The notes beneath the pieces were generated by a model that worked only from the letters and a program-made list of their open reading frames with translations, did not search any database and was not told the DNA's origin. The position numbers were made by a program, and so were the translations under genes. DNA of 64,000 nucleotides from Bradyrhizobium sp. CCBAU 53340 (GTDB lineage: Bacteria > Pseudomonadota > Alphaproteobacteria > Rhizobiales > Xanthobacteraceae): assembly GCF_015291645.1 (NCBI RefSeq), contig NZ_CP030055.1:6200001-6264000 (forward strand), read 5' to 3'. Numbering within the stretch: the stretch's first letter is position 1; every line of letters begins with the position of its first letter. Positions 33,066 through 42,651 of the stretch are shown here, in pieces.

Positions 33066-34748
33066 TCATGGCAAGGTGGCTGGCGCCTCGACGAGGTCGC
33101 CGATGCAGAAGTGTGCCATATGCGCGACGGCCTCAGCGCTGTGGTAGTCGCCGAATTCGGCGGTGGCTTCCTTGCCGGCATACATCCGGGCGATGCCGGC
33201 GCCACCGGGATGATGGGGTGCCCACTCGGTGATGTCGTAGACTCTTCCCCGAATGATTACCCAGCAATCGTCCCGGCTGTTGTGCCGGGCGACCTCGGCG
33301 CGCGTGACGGGACGCCGATCCCTGGCGGGGGCCGTTGGCGTCCAGAGCGTGCGGGTGATCGCGGCATAATTGGCCTTGGCAGCGCCGCGGAAGTCCCACG
33401 GCCCCAATCTCTTGGGCGGCAGCTCGGTGCCGATCTTGCGGGCGTCGTAGGCGTAGATCCAGGAATCGTCCTCGCCGCCGCGCTTGTCGTGGGCGAAGGC
33501 CGGGCTCACGCGCTCGTCGAGCTTCTCCAGCAGCGCCTTCTGCTCGGCGGTGTCCCTGGCTCGCAGATGATCGAAGGCGAATTTGGAGCCGAGCTGGAAG
33601 CGGGTCGCGCGGTAGTGCCGCACGCGTTCATAGTGCAACATCGCCGTCGCCACGTCGTCCTTGTGCAGGGCGAAGGCGCAGCCGAGTGCGGCGGCGTCCT
33701 CGAACGACTGCGCGGCGCCCTGGCCAAAGGTGGGAAGCATCGGATGCGCCGCGTCGCCAAGCAGACAGATGCGACCCTGCAACCAGGTTTCGAGCGCGTC
33801 ACGATCGTAGAGACCCCACTTCGTCGGACGAACGATCGCGCCGGCCAGAGCCAGCAAATCGTCTCTGCTGGGGTGCCCGGTGAATGCCTCGCCCACCTCG
33901 CGAACGATCTCCTCCCGACCGACCGGAAACCAGTCGCCTTCCTCCTTCTCGAACGCGGCAGAATCGGGCTCGTAGCGGGCGATCCACACGTTCAACAATT
34001 CGCCGCCGCGCACCCAATACGTCGTCGCTCCGCTCTTGTCGTTGCGATGGCGGTCCATACTGAAGGAATCGATGGGGTTGTTGTCGAGCGCGCTGCCGTC
34101 GGTCTTGCGAAGCGCGGCGACCACCGTCCGCGGAATCAGTCCGCGAAAACAGGTCACCTCGGTCCAGCGCTTGGGGCGGGGGTTCGGCCAGGCCAGTTGC
34201 AATGTGGCGGAGTTGATTCCGTCGGCTCCCACGAGAACCTCTGCGGTGGCGGTCCGGCCATTCGCGAATGTCGCCGTCACCTCGCCCTCGGTCTGACGCA
34301 ACTGGGTCAGCCGGCTGTCCATGTGCACTGTGATCGGGCACGGCGCCCCGCTGGCGGGACCGAACTCGAACACCCGCTTGTAGAGGCACATCAACAGGTC
34401 GAGCCGGTGCATGTGATGAAACCCGGCGCCATCGCCGGCGGCGGTGACATGATCGAACGGCCGCTTCGTCACGCTGCCATCCGCGTTGAACTGCCGCGTC
34501 GATTCCAGAATGGCCGCCCGGCCGCCGTCGATCGCCCCATCGGGCCCCTTGGGATCCCCGCCATCGAGGTCGACGCCGAGCCAGCGACAGATCCGCGCCC
34601 CGTTGGGCGGAATGTTCAACCCGGCGCCCGCGGTGCTGGGCACCTTCGTCTGCTCGTAGACATCGATCGATGCGAAGACGCCGGATTGCCGCAGCGCCAG
34701 TGCGGTCATCAACCCGCCCATTCCGGCGCCGATGATCACTGCCCGCAT
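33066..34748 (-). CDS. FAD-dependent aromatic hydroxylase fused to cytochrome b5
   Basis: 560 aa from ATG 34748, with GGAAGG at seven bases; a GTG at 34769 adds seven residues. Residues 1-380 are a salicylate/3-hydroxybenzoate hydroxylase-type flavoprotein: IIGAGMGGL near 4-12, LVGADGINS near 165, LGDAAHPMLPTFGQGA near 290. The last 85 residues are a cytochrome b5 domain: TRAEVARHNSRDDCWV, then haem His in HPGG (about 513-516) and the second His in DYHSAEAV (about 536). I know of such fusions only vaguely; the haem domain may supply or drain electrons. Confidence 0.88.
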   Translation of the reverse strand: MRAVIIGAGMGGLMTALALRQSGVFASIDVYEQTKVPSTAGAGLNIPPNGARICRWLGVDLDGGDPKGPDGAIDGGRAAILESTRQFNADGSVTKRPFDHVTAAGDGAGFHHMHRLDLLMCLYKRVFEFGPASGAPCPITVHMDSRLTQLRQTEGEVTATFANGRTATAEVLVGADGINSATLQLAWPNPRPKRWTEVTCFRGLIPRTVVAALRKTDGSALDNNPIDSFSMDRHRNDKSGATTYWVRGGELLNVWIARYEPDSAAFEKEEGDWFPVGREEIVREVGEAFTGHPSRDDLLALAGAIVRPTKWGLYDRDALETWLQGRICLLGDAAHPMLPTFGQGAAQSFEDAAALGCAFALHKDDVATAMLHYERVRHYRATRFQLGSKFAFDHLRARDTAEQKALLEKLDERVSPAFAHDKRGGEDDSWIYAYDARKIGTELPPKRLGPWDFRGAAKANYAAITRTLWTPTAPARDRRPVTRAEVARHNSRDDCWVIIRGRVYDITEWAPHHPGGAGIARMYAGKEATAEFGDYHSAEAVAHMAHFCIGDLVEAPATLP

Positions 34749-34955
34749 CCTGTCATCCTTCCGGAACACACCGATTCCCGTCTCGCGGCGGAGCTAAAGG
34801 TGGATGTCGTCTGAACAGATGGATCGAGACTAGCCGGGGGCGGACCGGCAATAAAGCGGCATCTCGCTGGAAGGGAACGAGCGGACGCCATGATCGCAGC
34901 CGAGCTGGAAACTAATGCTGACAGAATCTGGCAGCAGGGCGTGATATGAGCCGGC

Positions 34956-35660
34956 ATGTCGCGCGCTCAACGCCTTCTTGATGTGATCCAGCTCTTGCGA
35001 AGTCATCGTCGGCCCGTGGCGGCAGGCCGGCTGGCCGAGGAGCTCGGCGTCTCTCTGCGGACGATCTATCGGGACATCGAGACGCTGAAGGGCCAAGGGG
35101 CCCACATCGATGGCGAGGCCGGCATCGGCTACGTGCTGCGGCCGGGCTTCATGTTGCCGCCTCTGATGTTCTCGGAAGAGGAGATCGAAGCGCTGGTGCT
35201 GGGCGGCCGGTGGGTCGCCGCACAGCCGGACGAGCCGCTCGGAAAGGCCGCCAATAACGCGCTTGCCAAGATCGCCGCCGTGCTGCCTGATGACCTGCAG
35301 CGGAGCCTGGAAACGTCGGGCCTGATGGTCGCTCGCCGCGATCCGGCGGCAGGCGATGCCGAATTGCCGATCATTCGCGCCGCCATCCGCAACGAGCGCA
35401 AATTGCGCATCACCTATAGCGACGAACGGGACAACCGCACTCATCGCACGATCTGGCCGATCGCGCTCGGGTTCTTCGATTCTGTACGCATGGTGGCGGC
35501 CTGGTGCGAGAGCCGCGGCGACTACCGCCATTTCCGCACCGACCGGATCCTGTCGATCACGCTCACGGAGCGCCGCTACCCGCGACGCCGCACTGACTTG
35601 CTGCGGGAGTGGAAGCAGCGGGAATGCATTCCGGAAACTGATCATGCTGACAAAAACTGA
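34956..35660 (+). CDS. HTH and WYL-domain transcriptional regulator (YafY-like)
   Basis: 234 aa. An N-terminal winged helix (RAQRLLDVIQLLRSHRR, then SLRTIYRDIETL) is followed by a linker with the family PP-L-F-EEEIEAL block and a WYL domain, where the key triplet is here AAWCESRGDYRHFRTDRI. WYL domains bind small ligands or nucleic acid. It is divergent from the hydroxylase-cytochrome b5 gene and followed by a VOC gene, a frequent pairing. Confidence 0.88.
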   Translation: MSRAQRLLDVIQLLRSHRRPVAAGRLAEELGVSLRTIYRDIETLKGQGAHIDGEAGIGYVLRPGFMLPPLMFSEEEIEALVLGGRWVAAQPDEPLGKAANNALAKIAAVLPDDLQRSLETSGLMVARRDPAAGDAELPIIRAAIRNERKLRITYSDERDNRTHRTIWPIALGFFDSVRMVAAWCESRGDYRHFRTDRILSITLTERRYPRRRTDLLREWKQRECIPETDHADKN

Positions 35661-35705
35661 CAGCACCGTCCTGTAAGCCACGGCCATCGCCAAGCTGAAC
35701 AGGAG

Positions 35706-36080
35706 ATGCAAATGGCCGATTTCAATCTCGTGGTGCTCTATGTCGACGACGCGCAAGCGAGCTCCACTTTCTATCAGACCCTGCTGGGGTGCCCCGTCGC
35801 GCAATCGTCTCCCAAATTCGTGGTTCTGCCGCTGGGGCACGGCACCATGCTGGGCCTGTGGCAGCGGGACGCCGTGGCGCCGCCGTCTGCTTCCGAGGGC
35901 GGCAGCAGCGAGATCTCATGGGCGGCCGCGAACGAGGAAGCAGTGCGCGCGACCTACGACACATGGCTGACCCGCGGGGTGCGGATTGCGCAGCCTCCGA
36001 CCGCAATGCCGTTCGGACATACCTTCGTTGCGCTCGATCCCGACGGTCATCGCCTGCGCGTGCTGGCAACCGCCGCTTAA
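35706..36080 (+). CDS. VOC family protein
   Basis: 124 aa, one vicinal oxygen chelate unit: begins NLVVLYVDDAQASSTFYQTLLG, middle TMLGLW, end FVALDPDGHRLRVL. Metal ligands are not all conserved, as in the antibiotic-resistance/binding type members of the fold rather than true glyoxalases. It starts 45 bases after the WYL regulator in the same direction. It may act on or sequester the regulator's inducer (inference). Confidence 0.85.
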   Translation: MQMADFNLVVLYVDDAQASSTFYQTLLGCPVAQSSPKFVVLPLGHGTMLGLWQRDAVAPPSASEGGSSEISWAAANEEAVRATYDTWLTRGVRIAQPPTAMPFGHTFVALDPDGHRLRVLATAA

Positions 36081-36151
36081 ACGGTATCCGCCAGCAGTTT
36101 TCGGCTCGCTCAACTCAAGCGACCGAAGCCGAGTGCCGGACTGCTGCGCCT

Positions 36152-36180
36152 GAGAGGCTGAGCGTTTGGCCCAGCCTCTC
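36152..36180 (+). terminator. Hairpin after the VOC gene
   Basis: GAGAGGCTG (36152-36160) and CAGCCTCTC (36172-36180) form a perfect 9-bp stem around an 11-base loop, 71 bases after the VOC stop. No T-run, so function is uncertain. Confidence 0.45.
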
Positions 36181-36269
36181 TGTCGCAGAACCTCGACGGG
36201 GCCCCCCTATGCATGCCGATCGCCAAAGCGCCAATTGCGCGGGGCGAAAAGGCTGACTAGGAAATTCGG

Positions 36270-36836
36270 ATGAATTCCGAATCGCCTCCCAGCTGGCCCG
36301 TCGTGGAGCCACCGCCTTTCCTTCCAGCGTCGCGCCGCCGGTGGCCGCTTGCGCTCCTCGTGGCCGTCGTCCTTGCGCTCGCAGGCGCAGGCGCCGGTTA
36401 CGTCTGGCTGAACCCGGGATTGTTCATTCAGTCCGCCGGGCGCGAGGCTGCGGATGCCGAGACCAGCGCCAATGACAAAGCGGTCATGACGGACTTGCTC
36501 GCCGCGCAGCAAAAGACGGCTGACGATGTGGCCGCGATCGAAAAGGCTGTTGCCGATCAGCAAGAGCAGCTGAAGGCGATCGTGAGCCAGCTCGCCGACC
36601 TCAGTTCGAAAATCGATGCACTGAAGAGCCCGGCCCCGCAGCCACCGATCGCCCCCTCTCCGGCGCCCGGGCCTGTTGCGTCGATGCCGCCGGCTCCAGC
36701 GCCTGTTGTCGCGCCGGCTCCAGCAGCGCGCACCGCCCCACGGCCAAAGAAGCCGCCGCGTGTCGCGACCCCGTCGGGTCCGATCTCGGTCGGGGGAGCG
36801 CCGCTGAACGTGACGCCCGGCACAACCGCGCGCTGA
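36270..36836 (+). CDS. Membrane-anchored coiled-coil and Pro/Ala-rich protein
   Basis: 188 aa with AGGAAA before the ATG. A short Pro-rich cytoplasmic N-terminus, one membrane helix (about residues 28-48, LALLVAVVLALAGAGAG), a helical and probably coiled-coil region (about 70-118, DVAAIEKAVADQQEQLKAI), then a Pro/Ala-rich tail likely spanning the envelope. No enzyme motif. The shape is that of an inner-membrane protein with periplasmic linker; function unknown. Confidence 0.7.
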   Translation: MNSESPPSWPVVEPPPFLPASRRRWPLALLVAVVLALAGAGAGYVWLNPGLFIQSAGREAADAETSANDKAVMTDLLAAQQKTADDVAAIEKAVADQQEQLKAIVSQLADLSSKIDALKSPAPQPPIAPSPAPGPVASMPPAPAPVVAPAPAARTAPRPKKPPRVATPSGPISVGGAPLNVTPGTTAR

Positions 36837-36846
36837 ACAAGCCCCT

Positions 36847-37617
36847 TCAAGCGATCAAATGCTTCGCCGCCGCCGAGATCATCACGAGACCGCCGGTGAT
36901 CACGGCGACGTCGAGGATCGCGGTGTGGATGTGTACCGGCATCCGCTCGACGAAGGCCTTTGCCAGGAACGCGCCGGGGATGGCGATGCCGCCGATCAGC
37001 AGCGCGAAGGCGAGCACCTGCGCGGTCACGGCGCCGGCGAGGCCGAACACCGAGATCTTGATCAGGCCGGTGCCGAGCGAGATCATCGCATCGGTCGCGA
37101 TCACGGCGGCGCCCTCTAAGCCTGCGGCCATCAGCAGCGAGAGCAGGATCACGCCCGAGCCCGACGTGCCGCCGACCAGGACGCCGTAACCGACCGAGCC
37201 CGCCGCAAGTCCGGTGTCGCCGATCTTGACCTCGCGGCGCCGTAGCACGCGGCGCAGCGGCACGCTCAGGATCAGCATGGTGCCGATCACGATCGCGGCG
37301 CCGGCATTGGTGAGGCGGGTATAGCCGTAGGCGCCGAGCGCGGTGGTCAGCGCGGCGCAGGCCAGCACGATCAGCGCACGGCGGCGGTCGGCGTGACGGA
37401 GATAGGCAATTGCGCGGCTTGAATTGGTGAACAGCGCCGAGATCGCGATGATCGGCACCACCGGTTCGGCGCCGACCAGCGGCACCAGCACCAGCGGCAT
37501 CAGGGCGCCGGTGCCGTAACCGGCGAGACCACCGATGATCGAGGCAAACAACGCCATCATCGCGACCAGCAGCAGCTGGAAAATCGAGATGTCGGCGAAG
37601 CCTGAGACGATGGTCAA
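36847..37617 (-). CDS. TauE/SafE-type sulfite/anion exporter
   Basis: 256 aa from TTG 37617, whose TTGA overlaps the cca stop codon; a longer reading begins inside cca and has no support. About eight membrane helices; internal repeat with GGLAGYGTGALMPLVLVPLVG and VGYGVLVGGTSGSGVILLSLL, the two halves typical of TauE/SafE (DUF81). Family members move sulfite, sulfoacetate or similar anions out of the cell. It is the last gene of a minus-strand run. Confidence 0.85.
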   Translation of the reverse strand: MTIVSGFADISIFQLLLVAMMALFASIIGGLAGYGTGALMPLVLVPLVGAEPVVPIIAISALFTNSSRAIAYLRHADRRRALIVLACAALTTALGAYGYTRLTNAGAAIVIGTMLILSVPLRRVLRRREVKIGDTGLAAGSVGYGVLVGGTSGSGVILLSLLMAAGLEGAAVIATDAMISLGTGLIKISVFGLAGAVTAQVLAFALLIGGIAIPGAFLAKAFVERMPVHIHTAILDVAVITGGLVMISAAAKHLIA

Positions 37618-38867
37618 TTTCTCTCGCGAGTGGCGCGTGCTGCGGCTTGATCGGCGATGGAAGCGAGTGCGGCTTCCTCTAGTGGAAAATCCGCCGCAAG
37701 CCAAGCGTCCTCGGCGAGCGTCAACACATGTCCGAGCGCGGGTCCTTCAGCCATGCCGCGTGCGATGAAGTCGGCAGCGCGAAGCGGAAATTTCGGTGCG
37801 GTCCAGCGCTGCGGCAGCTCGGCGAGCTCGCGCCAGCGCGACGAATTCGCATCAACGCCGCTGCGCGCCCAGGCCAGCAACACGCGATCGTGATAGCGCT
37901 CGGGGCCGAGCCGGTAGAGCAGCCGCCGTGCACGAGCCTCGTCCATGGCTGCGAAGCGCCACCAGCGATGGCCCATCGAATCCAGCGCCTTGGCTTCCGC
38001 ATTGGAGAGCCGCAGGCGCGTCGCGACCCGCTTGGCGTCCTCGGTGACGGCGACGGTGAGCGCGGCGAGACGGAGCGTGCTGCTGGGCACCAGACCGCGC
38101 GTCTGCTCGATCGCGATCATCGCGGTCAGCGGCCCGGTATAGGCAACGCCGCCGATCATGGCTTGCAGCAGGCCCGCGTCGGCCATCGCGAGCGCCGCGG
38201 CGGAGGCGCCTTGCGCCACCAGCAGTTTCAGCATCTCCATGCGCACCCGCTCGGCCGAGAGCGTCGCAAGCCCCGCGCGTCCGCGGATGCAGGCGAGCGT
38301 GCCGTCGCGGTCGGGCTCGCCGACGCCGAACGCGGCATGGATCCGGAAGAAGCGCAGGATACGCAGATAATCCTCGGCAATGCGCTGATCGGGCGCGCCG
38401 ATGAAGCGGACGCGCCGCGCCTTGGCATCCGCGATGCCGCCGACATAATCGTAGACGACGCCGCTGGCGTCGACCGACAGGCCGTTCATGGTGAAGTCGC
38501 GCCGCTCGGCGTCCTTCACCCAGTCGCGGCCGAACGCGACCTTGGCCTTGCGGCCGAAGGTCTCGGTGTCCTCGCGCAGCGTCGTGACTTCATAGGGCGC
38601 GCCGTCGATGACCAGCGTGACGGTGCCGTGGTCGATGCCGGTCGGCACACATTTGATGCCGGCGGCTTTCGCGCGTCGCACCACCTCCTCCGGCAGCGCC
38701 GTGGTGGCGATATCCATATCGCCCGGCGGCAGGCCGAGCAACGCGTTGCGCACGGTGCCGCCGACCACGCGCGCTTCCTCGCCATCCGCGTTGAGCAGTT
38801 GCAGGACGCGCGCCGTCCCGCCTGCGGTCAGCCAGGGCGCATCCGCGAGTATCGGCTCCGCGCTCAT
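37614..38867 (-). CDS. cca: CCA tRNA nucleotidyltransferase
   Basis: 417 aa from ATG 38867; earlier codons lie in the DUF6111 frame region and are unlikely. Nucleotidyltransferase motif VVGGTVRNALLG with the catalytic DMD in GDMDIATT; RRDFTMNGLSV and the helix DYLRILRFFRIHA confirm the class II CCA-adding family. It adds or repairs the 3' CCA of tRNA. The downstream tauE gene overlaps its stop. Confidence 0.94.
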   Translation of the reverse strand: MSAEPILADAPWLTAGGTARVLQLLNADGEEARVVGGTVRNALLGLPPGDMDIATTALPEEVVRRAKAAGIKCVPTGIDHGTVTLVIDGAPYEVTTLREDTETFGRKAKVAFGRDWVKDAERRDFTMNGLSVDASGVVYDYVGGIADAKARRVRFIGAPDQRIAEDYLRILRFFRIHAAFGVGEPDRDGTLACIRGRAGLATLSAERVRMEMLKLLVAQGASAAALAMADAGLLQAMIGGVAYTGPLTAMIAIEQTRGLVPSSTLRLAALTVAVTEDAKRVATRLRLSNAEAKALDSMGHRWWRFAAMDEARARRLLYRLGPERYHDRVLLAWARSGVDANSSRWRELAELPQRWTAPKFPLRAADFIARGMAEGPALGHVLTLAEDAWLAADFPLEEAALASIADQAAARATRERN

Positions 38868-38889
38868 CGTCCGGCCCTTATCTTTCCAT

Positions 38890-39153
38890 TCAGCTGTCCC
38901 TGCCCGGCACGAGCTTGCCGTTCTCGATATGGGCGGGAATGTAGGTCGAGTTCGGCGCGGCGCCGGAGAAATGCGCAAGGCCAATCAGCCCGGCGATGAC
39001 CAGCACCAGCGCCACCAGCACCAGACGCGCGACGATAGTGACCGGCCAGGACGATTGCACGAACAGGCCGGACCGCGTCGCGGCCAGGAACAGCGCATAG
39101 ACGGCAAAAGGGATGAGGAAAATTCCGATCTCGGTCAGAACCGGCCGGATCAT
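38890..39153 (-). CDS. DUF6111 family small membrane protein
   Basis: 87 aa. Two membrane helices (about residues 8-26 and 38-62) and a hydrophilic tail with TYIPAHIENGKLVPG, a conserved end in this rhizobial family. The start ATG overlaps the nudix stop (ATGA), and cca begins 22 bases downstream, so it is translated within the operon. Function unknown; always near the CoA pyrophosphatase and cca in related genomes, as far as I recall. Confidence 0.8.
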   Translation of the reverse strand: MIRPVLTEIGIFLIPFAVYALFLAATRSGLFVQSSWPVTIVARLVLVALVLVIAGLIGLAHFSGAAPNSTYIPAHIENGKLVPGRDS

Positions 39154-39827
39154 GACGAATAGATCCGCTCATAAAGCACACGCAGCATTCCGGCCGTCGC
39201 GCCCCAGATGTAGCGCTCCGCAAACGGCATCGCATAGTAAAACCGCTCCATGCCGCGGAATTCCTTGCTGTGGACCTGGTGGTTGGCCGGATTCATCAGG
39301 AAGGATAGCGGCACTTCGAATGCATCATCAACCTCGGAATGGTTGATCGTCAGTTGAAAACCGGGGCGGACCCTCGCGACCGTCGGCAGGATGCGGAAGC
39401 CGAACGCGGTGCCATAGAGATCGAGATAGCCGATCGGGTCGACGAAATCCCTGCTAAGCCCGACCTCCTCCTCGGCCTCGCGCAGCGCGGCATCGAGCGG
39501 GGAGGAATCGATCGCGTCGATCTTGCCGCCGGGAAAGGCGATCTGGCCGGCGTGATCGTTCAGGTGCGCCGAGCGCTGCGTCAGCAGGATGGTCGGCTCG
39601 GGATGGTCGACCACCGCGATCAGCACGGCCGCGGGCCGCACCGGCTGCTCGCGCGCGACGATCTCGAGCATCTTGTCGGTGCCGGGATCGCCGGAGGCCG
39701 GAATGATGTTGGGATCGTAGAGGCCGGGCGGCACGTCGAAGCCGAGCTTTGCCTTCGAGCGGGCGAAGAAATCCGCCGCGCGGAACGCGGCGGGCTCGCT
39801 CTTCTCGTTCTTGATCAGCTTGTTCAA
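39150..39827 (-). CDS. CoA pyrophosphatase (nudix hydrolase)
   Basis: 225 aa. Starts with TTG at 39827, whose TTGA overlaps the stop of the DUF1285 gene; GAGGG lies upstream. Nudix box GGKIDAIDSSPLDAALREAEEEVGL is complete (given by its parts FPGGK and REAEEEVG), and LLTQRSAHLNDHAGQIAFPGG is the extra NuCoA signature of the YeaB/NudL group. It hydrolyses CoA or oxidised CoA to 3',5'-ADP and phosphopantetheine. Confidence 0.9.
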   Translation of the reverse strand: MNKLIKNEKSEPAAFRAADFFARSKAKLGFDVPPGLYDPNIIPASGDPGTDKMLEIVAREQPVRPAAVLIAVVDHPEPTILLTQRSAHLNDHAGQIAFPGGKIDAIDSSPLDAALREAEEEVGLSRDFVDPIGYLDLYGTAFGFRILPTVARVRPGFQLTINHSEVDDAFEVPLSFLMNPANHQVHSKEFRGMERFYYAMPFAERYIWGATAGMLRVLYERIYSS

Positions 39828-40435
39828 AGCGCGGCCCTCACCTGCTCCGCGTCGGCCATCGCGAAAAATTCGCCTGATGATTCGACGCCGAACATCGGCT
39901 GGCCATCGACCATCCGCTCTTCGCCCATGTCAACCAGATCGTAATAGAGCGCGCGGGTGACCTTGGCCCAGAGATCGGCGCGGACGTGCAAATATGGCGT
40001 CAGCCCGCCATCCGCCGCCTGCTCGAAGCGCAGCCGGTGCGTGGCATCGCAGGTGACCCAATCATCGACATTGGTGCGAAAGTTCAGCACGCGATGGTTG
40101 TCCTCGCCGCTGGTCAGCATCTCCACCGCCATGAACGGCGCGTCGTCGACGCGGATGCCGACCTTCTCCACGGGCGTGACGAGGAAATGCTTGTCGCCCT
40201 CGCGCTTCAGGATGGTGGAGAACAGGCGCACCAGCGCGTGACGTCCGATTGGCGTGCCCATGTAGAACCAAGTACCATCGGCGGCGATTCGGATGTCGAG
40301 ATCGCCGCAAAACGGCGGATTCCACAGATGCACCGGAGGCAGGCCCTTCTTGGCACCTTCGGCATTGGCAGCACTTTTGGCGGCGGCAGTCAGCCCCTCG
40401 AGACCGCGATCGGCGCTCTGCCCTTGGTTCGCCAT
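39824..40435 (-). CDS. DUF1285 family protein
   Basis: 203 aa from ATG 40435, preceded by AGGG; the longer frame is non-conserved. The DUF1285 signature PPVHLWNPPFCGDLDIRI, YMGTPIGRHALVRLFSTIL and KVGIRVDDAPF is clear. The family has a known double-barrel structure but no known reaction. It opens the five-gene minus-strand run. Confidence 0.88.
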   Translation of the reverse strand: MANQGQSADRGLEGLTAAAKSAANAEGAKKGLPPVHLWNPPFCGDLDIRIAADGTWFYMGTPIGRHALVRLFSTILKREGDKHFLVTPVEKVGIRVDDAPFMAVEMLTSGEDNHRVLNFRTNVDDWVTCDATHRLRFEQAADGGLTPYLHVRADLWAKVTRALYYDLVDMGEERMVDGQPMFGVESSGEFFAMADAEQVRAAL

Positions 40436-40708
40436 GGTTTGCCCTGACTTTGTCCGTTGGCACGATTGGTGCAGGTCTACGTTGTACGTAACTGTACGGT
40501 TCCACCCCGTGCAAGTCCGGTGTGGAGGTCTCCACTTCGTGATGCCGTACATACCCCGAAGCCGATAAGGTGGGGATAGGTTAATTCAACGAATACATGG
40601 CCTTCCTGCAAGTCTAGCATAGGGCCCATGACCGAAGCTGATGACGCAACTTGATGCGATTATCAGACGACGCAGGAAAGCCGCGTGGCGGGCTTAAGGA
40701 GCTAACGG

Positions 40709-41706
<998 letters not shown>

Positions 41707-41707
<1 letters not shown>

Positions 41708-42651
41708 TGGCAGCAGAGAACGGGCACACGGCGAAGGAGATCATCGCGATCCGACGTGCCGATGGCGAAAGCCGCACGCTCGCCGCGTCCTTGCCGCGCC
41801 TGGTGCTCGAGGCCCGCCGTATCGCCGCCAACGTCATCCATGGTCTGCATGGACGGCGTCGCGCCGGCTCCGGCGAGAATTTCTGGCAGTACCGCCGCTT
41901 CGTCTCCGGCGAGCCGTCGCAGAATGTGGACTGGCGGAGATCGGCGCGCGACGACCATCTCTATGTCCGCGAGCTCGAATGGGAGGCCTCGCACACGGTC
42001 TGGATCTGGCCCGACCGTTCGCCGTCGATGGCGTTCGCCTCGAAGACCGCGCGCGAGTCCAAGCTGGAGCGCACGCTGATCGTCGCCTTCGCGCTGGCCG
42101 AGCTCTTGGTTGCGGGCGGCGAGCGTGTCGGCATTCCCGGATTGATGGCACCGACCGCAAGCCGCAGCGTCATCGACAAGATGGCGCAGGCGATGCTGCA
42201 TGACGATGCCATCAGGCTGAGCCTGCCGCCGTCCTTCGTGCCCGCGGCGCTGGCCGAGACCATCGTGCTGTCGGATTTCTGGTCGCCGCTACAGGAGATC
42301 CAGGCGACGCTCGCAGGTCTGTCCGGCTCCGGCGCGCACGGCACCTTGGTGCAGATCGTCGATCCAGCCGAGGAGAGCTTCCCCTATTCCGGCCGCGTCG
42401 AGTTCGTCGAGCCGGAAGGGTTCGGCGTGATCACCGCCGGCCGCGCCGAGAGCTGGGTGCAGGATTACACCACGCGGCTTGCGCTGCACCGCGACCAGAT
42501 CCGCGCCGAAACCAACAAGCTCGACTGGCTGTTCACGACCCATGCGACCGACCGCTCGGCCGCCGAGCTGCTGCTGTTCCTCCATGCCGGCATGCAGGTG
42601 AGCAAGTCGGGCGCCCGCACCACCTCGATCAAGGCAGGGCCGGCCGCATGA
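41707..42651 (+). CDS. DUF58 domain protein
   Basis: 314 aa; ATG 41707 overlaps the moxR stop (TGATG). The DUF58 block FRRFVSGEPSQNVDWRRSARDDHLYVRELE and ARRIAANVIHGLHGRR is typical; a vWA-like fold follows, with WIWPDRSPSM as MIDAS-like part. Partner of MoxR; the pair is thought to work in envelope assembly. The next gene overlaps by ATGA. Confidence 0.9.
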
